Positions 61,290 through 64,000 of a DNA stretch of 64,000 nucleotides are shown here, in pieces. The stretch is from Aldehydirespirator sp965220485 (GTDB taxonomy: Bacteria > Actinomycetota > Acidimicrobiia > Acidimicrobiales > Aldehydirespiratoraceae). The translations under genes were made by a program, and so were the position numbers. How positions within the stretch are numbered: position 1 is the stretch's first letter; the number at the start of each line of letters is the position of its first letter. The stretch spans positions 806,001-870,000 of the forward strand of contig OZ244832.1 in assembly GCA_965220485.1 (NCBI GenBank), written 5' to 3'. The notes under the pieces were generated by a model. That model saw only the letters and a list, made by a program, of their open reading frames with translations, ran no database searches and was not told where the DNA came from.

Positions 61290-62792
61290 TCAGGCGTGGG
61301 CGTTGATTAGGTCCCACAGGGCGTCGACGTGGGTCTGCGTCGTCCAGGTAGAGCCGACCGAGATCCGGGCGTAGCGGCGTCCGTCGGCTTCAGAAGCGGT
61401 GATGTAGAACCGGCCGTCACCGTTGACTCGATCGGTCAGGGCGTCGGTGGCGGCGTTGCCGTTGACGTGGGCGAAGGACACCAGCGCGAAGGGCGTCGGC
61501 GCGATGGTCGTGAGCCTGGGATGGGCGTCGATCCGCAGGGCGATGTCGTGGGCCCAGCCGACATGGGTGCGGATCATCCGTCGCAGCCCCTCGGCGCCGA
61601 AGCAGCGCAATACGAACCACAGCTTCAGGGCCCGGAACGGACGGCCCAGAGGACCGTGCCAGTCCCGGTAGTCGATCACCTGTCCGGACTCCGAGGCCTC
61701 GTCGCGCAAGTAGGGAGGCAGCACGCTCAGGGCCTCGATCAGCGGCCGGCGGTCGGCCACCCACATCACCGAGCAGTCAAGGTTGGTGGCCATCCACTTG
61801 TGCGGGTTGAACGTGTAGCTGTCCACCAGCTCCAGCCCGTTCTGATGGTGGCGGAACTCTTCGCAGATCATGGCCGAGCCCGCGTAGGCGGCATCGGTGT
61901 GGTGCCACATCTGCTCGGCCCTAGCTATCTCGCCGAACGGCCGCACAGGGTCGACGCCGGTCGTGCCGGTCGTGCCCACCGCGGAGCACACGAAGGCCGG
62001 GGCGAGCCCGGTCCGGCGGTCCTCGGCGATGGCCGCCACCAGCGCTTCGGGTCGGGCCGCGAACTCGCGGTCGGTCCCCAGCAGCCTGACGTGTCCGAAG
62101 CCGGCCATGCGGGCGCCCTTCTCGATTGAGGAGTGGGCGTGGCTCGACGTGTAGGCGACCATGTCCTTGGGGCCTGCTCGAGTCCGCCCCAGACACTGCT
62201 CGCGAGCCACCACCAGCGCGGTGTGCGTCGACGCCGACGCGCCGGACTGCAGCACGCCGCCGCCCGCACCGGTCGTCTTCCACGCCTGGGGCACGCCGAG
62301 GAGGTCCACCAGCCAGTCGAGCACATGGGACTCGATCTCAGTGGCCGCCGGCGAGGTGGACCACAGCATGCCCTGGATCCCTATGCCAGCCGCGGCGAGC
62401 TCACCCAGAATGGATGGCGGCGACGACTGTGCGGGGAAGTAGGCAAACCATCCCGGGTGCTGCCAGTGGGTTAGCCCGGGAACCACCACCCGGTCCAGGT
62501 CGGCCAGCACCGCGTCGAAAGCCTCTGGATGCTCCGGGGCGCGCTCGGGCAGTTTGGCGCGCACCTCGCCCGGCTCGACGGGCTCGCGGACGGGCCTGGC
62601 CCCGAGTCCGCCGAGGTAGTCGGCCACCCAGTCGACTAGGGCGTGAGCGTTGCGCCGGAATGCTTCGAGGTCCAGCGCATCGGGCGTCAGATCGGGCTCC
62701 GGTCCCAGGGTCGGCTTGTCGTGCGGCTGGGCCAGTGAGATGGGTGCCTCGATCTGGTCTGGACGGGGCGTTTCTCGGCTGCGGGCTGCCAT
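61290..62792 (-). CDS. PLP-dependent group II decarboxylase (aromatic-L-amino-acid type)
   Basis: A 500-residue type I-fold PLP enzyme. LTHWQHPGWFAYFPAQSSPP and GMLWSTSPAATEIESHVLDW are characteristic of aromatic amino acid decarboxylases. The PLP lysine is Lys332 in TFNPHKWMATNLDCSVMW; Asp300 (WHHTDAAY) binds the ring nitrogen and the histidines of SSHAHSS stack on the cofactor. Possible substrates are tryptophan, tyrosine, phenylalanine or DOPA. It is a stand-alone gene; nothing here shows how the amine product is used. Confidence 0.93.
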   Translation of the reverse strand: MAARSRETPRPDQIEAPISLAQPHDKPTLGPEPDLTPDALDLEAFRRNAHALVDWVADYLGGLGARPVREPVEPGEVRAKLPERAPEHPEAFDAVLADLDRVVVPGLTHWQHPGWFAYFPAQSSPPSILGELAAAGIGIQGMLWSTSPAATEIESHVLDWLVDLLGVPQAWKTTGAGGGVLQSGASASTHTALVVAREQCLGRTRAGPKDMVAYTSSHAHSSIEKGARMAGFGHVRLLGTDREFAARPEALVAAIAEDRRTGLAPAFVCSAVGTTGTTGVDPVRPFGEIARAEQMWHHTDAAYAGSAMICEEFRHHQNGLELVDSYTFNPHKWMATNLDCSVMWVADRRPLIEALSVLPPYLRDEASESGQVIDYRDWHGPLGRPFRALKLWFVLRCFGAEGLRRMIRTHVGWAHDIALRIDAHPRLTTIAPTPFALVSFAHVNGNAATDALTDRVNGDGRFYITASEADGRRYARISVGSTWTTQTHVDALWDLINAHA

Positions 62793-62908
62793 CAGCCGAA
62801 TGGTAGCGGCGCGCGCCGATAACCTCCGATGGGCAAGCCGATCCGCTGGCCACAGCCGGCGTCGCGATCTGCCCACTGCGATCCCACCCCGGACTGAAGG
62901 AGACATCC

Positions 62909-63409
62909 GTGGCCACAACCGCATTCCGAGGCAACCCGGTTCCAACGAGCGGAGATCTGCCGCCGGTAGGCCAGGCTGCCCCAACCTACACCCTGACCGG
63001 AGGCGACCTCGGCGCCGTGTCGTCGGAGGGACTGCTCGGCGGCCGTGTCGTGCTGAACATCTTCCCGTCCATCGACACGCCCGTGTGTGCCCAGAGCGTG
63101 CGTACCTTCAACGAGCGAGCCGCGGGCCTCGACGACACCACCGTGGTGTGTGTGTCCGCTGACCTTCCCTTCGCGGCGGGCCGCTTCTGTGGCGCTGAGG
63201 GGATTGAGAACGTGACCACCGGCTCCACCTTTCGTAACTCCGAGTTCCTCGACGACTACGGCGTTGGCATCGCCGACGGCCCCCTCGCTGGCCTGTGTGC
63301 CCGAGCCGTCGTGGTCATCGGCGCCGACGGCACCGTGCTGCACACGGAGTTGGTCCCCGAGATCACCGACGAGCCCGACTACGACGAAGCCCTGGCCTCC
63401 CTGGACTGA
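62909..63409 (+). CDS. tpx: Thiol peroxidase (Tpx, atypical 2-Cys peroxiredoxin)
   Basis: A 166-residue peroxiredoxin of the Tpx class. The peroxidatic cysteine is Cys60 in IFPSIDTPVCAQSVRTF and the resolving cysteine is Cys94 in FAAGRFCGAEGIENV; both positions match Escherichia coli Tpx (61 and 95). It reduces hydrogen and organic peroxides with thioredoxin. GGAG precedes GTG 62909. Confidence 0.96.
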   Translation: MATTAFRGNPVPTSGDLPPVGQAAPTYTLTGGDLGAVSSEGLLGGRVVLNIFPSIDTPVCAQSVRTFNERAAGLDDTTVVCVSADLPFAAGRFCGAEGIENVTTGSTFRNSEFLDDYGVGIADGPLAGLCARAVVVIGADGTVLHTELVPEITDEPDYDEALASLD

Positions 63410-63412
63410 GCT

Positions 63413-64000
63413 CTACTCCGGCCCGGAGTTCGGCGAGACCAGGGCGGTGACTTCGCGGCGGTAGGGGGTGTTGTCGGAGTCGTCGGAGGGGGCTTCGAGT
63501 TCCTCGGCGTAACGGCGGCCTTCCCACACCGCGGCGGCGATGGTGCCGGGGGCTAGGGCGTCGCCGACGGCCCGGACGCTGCGCAGGCCGCGGTCAGGCC
63601 ATTCATCGCGCCGGGACATCAGTTTCTGGGCAAGCCCGTCGCTCGGCAGGCGAGCAGTGACCAGCACCGCGGTTTCGGCGTAGATCCGGTCCTCGCGCCC
63701 GGTGAAGGCGGACTCGGTTCGCACCCCGTCGTCGAGGACGGCCGAGACCGCGGTCGAGGTGCGCAACTCGACTCCCGCCTCGATGAGCCGGGCCTGGATG
63801 CGATGCTGCTCCATGGTGTTGACCGTCCAGGCCGACACCAGCGGCTCCGGCGTGACTAGAACCACCTCGTAGCCCTCGGTTCGCAGCAGCTCGGCCAGCA
63901 CGCCGCCCATGTAATAGTGGTCGTCGTCGTAGATGGCCACCCGGCCGCCCTCCGGGCGTGCGCCGGCCAGGATGTCGTCGGGTGTGAGCACCGGCATGGC
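63413..64000 (-). CDS. FAD/NAD-binding C-terminal part of a trimethylamine-dehydrogenase/old-yellow-enzyme-type oxidoreductase
   Basis: Partial; the gene continues past the right edge. The part seen is the Rossmann-type C-terminus: RVAIYDDDHYYMGGVLAELL, VVLVTPEPLVSAWTVNTMEQ, RIQARLIEAGVELRTSTAVS and SVRAVGDALAPGTIAAAVWE. This pattern is found in NADH:flavin oxidoreductases such as trimethylamine, dimethylamine or histamine dehydrogenases and 2,4-dienoyl-CoA reductase. The N-terminal FMN barrel, which would decide, lies outside. It stops 3 bp after tpx on the opposite strand. Confidence 0.82.
   Translation of the reverse strand, partial: AMPVLTPDDILAGARPEGGRVAIYDDDHYYMGGVLAELLRTEGYEVVLVTPEPLVSAWTVNTMEQHRIQARLIEAGVELRTSTAVSAVLDDGVRTESAFTGREDRIYAETAVLVTARLPSDGLAQKLMSRRDEWPDRGLRSVRAVGDALAPGTIAAAVWEGRRYAEELEAPSDDSDNTPYRREVTALVSPNSGPE

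Overview
The window is uniformly G+C-rich, with frequent GTG starts and 4-bp GTGA stop/start overlaps. It carries the order mazG, eno, ftsB/divIC-like, DUF501, ppx, which is an actinobacterial arrangement. Acyl-CoA dehydrogenases, CaiB-type CoA-transferases, a type I sulfatase, an amidohydrolase and carbon-monoxide-dehydrogenase accessory genes suggest a free-living or host-associated actinomycete, possibly an Acidimicrobiia-like lineage. The phylum is well supported; the class is inference.

Layout. 1-3105: PpiC tail, MazG, enolase and FtsB/DivIC-like protein. 3141-14316: a block that separates FtsB from its usual neighbours DUF501 and Ppx (14555-15951). The block holds a DUF4143 ATPase, a thioesterase and the cox accessory genes (CoxD ATPase, CoxE VWA protein, XdhC/CoxF-like protein, MobA-like transferase, CoxG). 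These cox genes are themselves interrupted at 9056-12867 by a visibly less G+C-rich cassette: a GHKL-type ATPase, a 629-residue protein with two phosphoribosyltransferase-like regions, and a third unrecognised ORF. 15998-17640: a HipA remnant and a 71-bp hairpin-forming tandem array. 17764-34839: ordinary metabolism (acetyltransferase, pyruvate carboxylase, enoyl-CoA hydratase, MFS exporter, Cas4/AddB-like nuclease, tRNA-Leu, 3-hydroxyisobutyrate-dehydrogenase-like reductase, superoxide dismutase, SMP-30 protein, amidohydrolase, sulfatase, class I lysyl-tRNA synthetase). 35051-39973: a coiled-coil protein, two acyl-CoA dehydrogenases, a ROK kinase and a MazF-type toxin-antitoxin pair.

38216-51988 holds a decaying array of RCC1-repeat lipoprotein genes, all on the minus strand: two intact, one read-through fusion, two broken and one mini-remnant. 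Several length-variable repeats lie in it (a 30-nt G run, a 17-bp x 6 repeat, a 111-bp x 6 repeat). The array is interrupted by an IS remnant and by a gene fusing YceI-like, c-type cytochrome and copper monooxygenase domains. 52022-64000: an aspartyl-protease pseudogene, a membrane molybdopterin oxidoreductase, a lipid/CoA metabolism cluster (acyl-CoA dehydrogenases, hotdog dehydratase, CaiB, HpcH/HpaI aldolase, enoyl-CoA hydratase), an aromatic-amino-acid-type decarboxylase, thiol peroxidase and a partial flavin oxidoreductase.

An approximately 105-bp repeat family is dispersed at five sites, always next to gene starts or stops. The two most interesting things are the GHKL/phosphoribosyltransferase-like cassette and the RCC1 lipoprotein array with its unstable repeats. 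All assignments come from reading the sequence; no database search was possible.
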